38,105 bases of DNA, from assembly GCA_938005615.1 (NCBI GenBank), contig CALLMV010000046.1, forward strand, positions 1-38,105, given 5' to 3'. This document shows positions 36,863 through 38,105 of the stretch, in pieces (position 1 is the first letter of the stretch; each line of letters opens with the position of its first letter). The translations under genes and the position numbers were made by a program. The notes below the pieces were generated by a model. It was not told where the DNA came from, ran no database searches, and saw only the letters and a program-made list of their open reading frames with translations. Source of the stretch: an uncultured Verrucomicrobiae bacterium. Its GTDB lineage: Bacteria > Verrucomicrobiota > Verrucomicrobiia > JADLBR01 > CALLMV01.

Positions 36863-36890
36863 CAAGTGACAAGTATCAAATAACAAACCA
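36863..36890 (+). repeat. Degenerate 7-bp tandem repeat after nrdB
   Basis: Four heptads in phase: CAAGTGA, CAAGTAT, CAAATAA, CAAACCA, starting 7 bp after the nrdB stop. CAAGTGA and CAAATAA are exact matches to heptads at the end of sdhA. The rest of the gap to 37050 holds no recognisable gene. Confidence 0.6.
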
Positions 36891-37050
36891 CAGCGCCTCC
36901 AACCATTGCGACAATACGGCACTGGCAAAACGGCAGCACGGAGAAATGAGAGGTAATGTATGTTTATATAAATGTTTGAACTTATTTAATCTATAAGTTA
37001 CCCAGCTTATCTAAAGTTGTTATAACTCGCTAAATTAGCTAAGAACAATT

Positions 37051-37602
37051 ATGGATTTTTGTAGTCTATCGGTTATAAGCAATATGATATTTATCGGTGA
37101 TTTTCTGAATAGTCAACTTGCTGCAGTTATATTTGGTACTCTTATATCTATCGGACCATATTATTGGATAACAGAATTAAGAAAAAAGCAAGATAATAAA
37201 AAAACAAATATCAAAATACTAAAATCGCTAACGCAAATACTGCGTTTGATAGCATTAAACGCCAGTAGCTTATCCAATGGGATAAAATCTGAATTAAAAA
37301 GAATCAAAGACTTCAGATTTTACAAATTCTTAGATAATTATGATTGCGATATGTATGCTAGAGAGCTATTTAGATTTGAGCATAAAGATGCTTACAGTAT
37401 TCATCAAAAATGTCTTGAGATTAAATCTATGATACAACATGTAAACAGGGTAGCAAATTTGGAAATATGTTGTGACGAAAACATGAAACGCCTTGTACAA
37501 GATATTGAAAATATCAGCTCAATAGCATACAGCCTAGCAGAAAAGTTAGAAAAATATACGATGAAAACAAAAAAATATCTTCGTTCAAATTGCTCACAAT
37601 GA
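37051..37602 (+). CDS. AT-rich gene for a membrane-anchored protein of unknown function
   Basis: 183 residues. One hydrophobic segment at about residues 20-42 (LAAVIFGTLISIGPYYWI) follows a short N-terminus; then comes a basic stretch (TELRKKQDNKKTN) that would place the rest in the cytoplasm. Most of the rest looks helical, with Leu/Ile heptad spacing and scattered Cys. No enzyme motif or family is recognised. Base composition is far more A+T rich than the genes on the left, which suggests recent gain. It is followed by a perfect palindrome and interspersed repeats. The upstream 195 bp hold a heptad array and nothing else clear. Confidence 0.65.
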   Translation: MDFCSLSVISNMIFIGDFLNSQLAAVIFGTLISIGPYYWITELRKKQDNKKTNIKILKSLTQILRLIALNASSLSNGIKSELKRIKDFRFYKFLDNYDCDMYARELFRFEHKDAYSIHQKCLEIKSMIQHVNRVANLEICCDENMKRLVQDIENISSIAYSLAEKLEKYTMKTKKYLRSNCSQ

Positions 37603-37713
37603 ATCATCCGCCGGCTTCCAGCCCGCGTGTTATCGCGGCCAAGATGGCCGCGATCCCCTCTGCGACAACTGCGATGACTGCGATAAGTGCGACGAGGCTG
37701 CGTTGGGAGTTAT

Positions 37714-37735
37714 GTCATAACAAGTTTGTTATGAC
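37714..37735. repeat. Perfect palindrome with 10-bp arms
   Basis: GTCATAACAA (37714-37723) and TTGTTATGAC (37726-37735) are exact inverse complements with 2 bp between. There is no T-run, so not a standard terminator. It could be a regulator site or the end of a transcript. Confidence 0.6.
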
Positions 37736-37785
37736 CCGAGAAGCATTGTCATTTCGAGCACCGTTTTTTCATTCTGGGCACACTT

Positions 37786-37868
37786 TGTCATTTCGAGCGC
37801 AGCGAGAGATCTTTGTTGTGCAAGGGGAAGGAGAAGATTTCTCGGCCGCTGAGCGGCCTCGAAATGAC
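37786..37868. repeat. Interspersed palindromic repeat, unit 1
   Basis: Begins TGTCATTTCGAGCGCAGCGA and ends CTCGAAATGACA, inverse ends of a long imperfect palindrome. Its inner part contains GGCCGCTGAGCGGCC (37843-37857), a perfect small hairpin. A lone left half (GTCATTTCGAGCA) lies at 37748. Confidence 0.85.
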
Positions 37869-37897
37869 AAAAACTCCTCTGCGCGGGCTCAGAAACT

Positions 37898-37978
37898 GTC
37901 ATTTCGAGCGCAGCGAGAAATCTTTGTTGCACAAGGGGAAGGGGAGATTTCTCGGCCGCTGAGCGGCCTCGAAATGAC
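37898..37978. repeat. Interspersed palindromic repeat, unit 2
   Basis: Nearly identical to unit 1, same ends and same GGCCGCTGAGCGGCC core. The 29-bp linker to the left (ACTCCTCTGCGCGGGCTCAG in its middle) reappears before unit 3 at a distance of 139 bp, so the block was tandemly duplicated. Confidence 0.85.
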
Positions 37979-37992
37979 ACGAATGGCTTTCG

Positions 37993-38105
37993 CGGCCTCG
38001 AAATGACAAAAACTCCTCTGCGCGGGCTCAGAAACTGTCATTTCGAGCGGAGCGAGAAATCTTTTCCATGAGCGGAGCGAGAAATCTTTGCTGAGACACT
38101 TGTGC
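37993..38105. repeat. Interspersed palindromic repeat, right half and unit 3, cut by window edge
   Basis: A lone right half (CGGCCTCGAAATGACA, 37993-38008), the duplicated linker, then a new left end from about 38036 with GAGCGGAGCGAGAAATCTTT repeated (38045 and 38070). The array continues past the window edge. Confidence 0.75.

Noticed and set aside
37590-38006. 138-codon frame across the right-end repeats
   Set aside because: The peptide is a translation of the palindromic repeats (LSFRAQREIF twice), a common false gene call.
37747-38105. CRISPR array
   Set aside because: Units are palindromic over about 80 bp with duplicated linkers; there are no regular unique spacers and no cas genes.
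29-38105. tRNA, rRNA or known riboswitch genes in the gaps
   Set aside because: I looked through gaps over 100 bp for cloverleaf or riboswitch-like blocks and recognised none. A covariance search would be the decisive test.

Overview
The window looks like a chromosomal segment of a Verrucomicrobiota bacterium (PVC superphylum). Four things support this: the gene pair at the left edge resembles the Verru_Chthon cassette proteins A and D; there is a bacterial SWIB-domain protein with a lysine-rich tail; the class I ribonucleotide reductase beta subunit has the Chlamydia-type Tyr-to-Phe change; and few genes carry a Shine-Dalgarno sequence. The assignment rests on protein recognition by eye, not on a search. 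Nearly everything is housekeeping; only the right-hand end looks accessory.

Layout. 1-4275 (+): a Verru_Chthon A protein cut by the window edge, overlapping a type IV pilin-like D protein. 4317-7861 (-): sdhC-sdhA-sdhB for respiratory succinate dehydrogenase/fumarate reductase. 8126-9964 (-): glmS. 10154-12003 (+): a small RGRPP protein, a SWIB protein with a strong terminator, and a NagZ-type GH3 hydrolase. 12029-13973 (-): queA and lpxA. 14007-20548 (-): a compact run of oxidoreductase-like gene, bioD, dnaG, rpoD and an acyltransferase, the first three joined by 4-bp overlaps. 20630-22809 (+): a GspG-like pseudopilin and a fucose-isomerase-like protein. 22902-25740 (-): a small protein, CCA-adding enzyme, zinc-ribbon protein and a LysR regulator. 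25787-27847 (+): the PLP-binding YggS protein and lysA. 27859-28984 (-): prfB with its programmed frameshift. 29076-31981 (+): an Spx/ArsC-like protein, a lipoprotein and a DinG-family helicase in one operon. 32389-36855 (+): nrdA, a four-helix-bundle (S23-type) gene, and nrdB. 37051-38105: an AT-rich gene of unknown function followed by palindromic interspersed repeats.

Links between genes. glmS, nagZ, lpxA, lysA and the acyltransferase all serve amino-sugar, peptidoglycan or envelope metabolism. dnaG-rpoD recalls the macromolecular synthesis operon, here led by bioD and a probably non-catalytic Gfo/Idh/MocA homologue.

Most notable observations: (1) degenerate 7-bp tandem repeats (CAANNNN type) in five gaps, all belonging to the sdhA/sdhB and nrdA/S23/nrdB loci, which also share strongly C-ending codon use; (2) a DnaG primase lacking three of the four zinc ligands; (3) a class Ic (Mn/Fe-type) NrdB; (4) an S23-type gene between nrdA and nrdB, flanked by inward-facing heptad arrays; (5) an intact prfB frameshift signal. 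I found no CRISPR array, tRNA, rRNA, insertion sequence or obvious defence system, and no clearly new multi-gene system.
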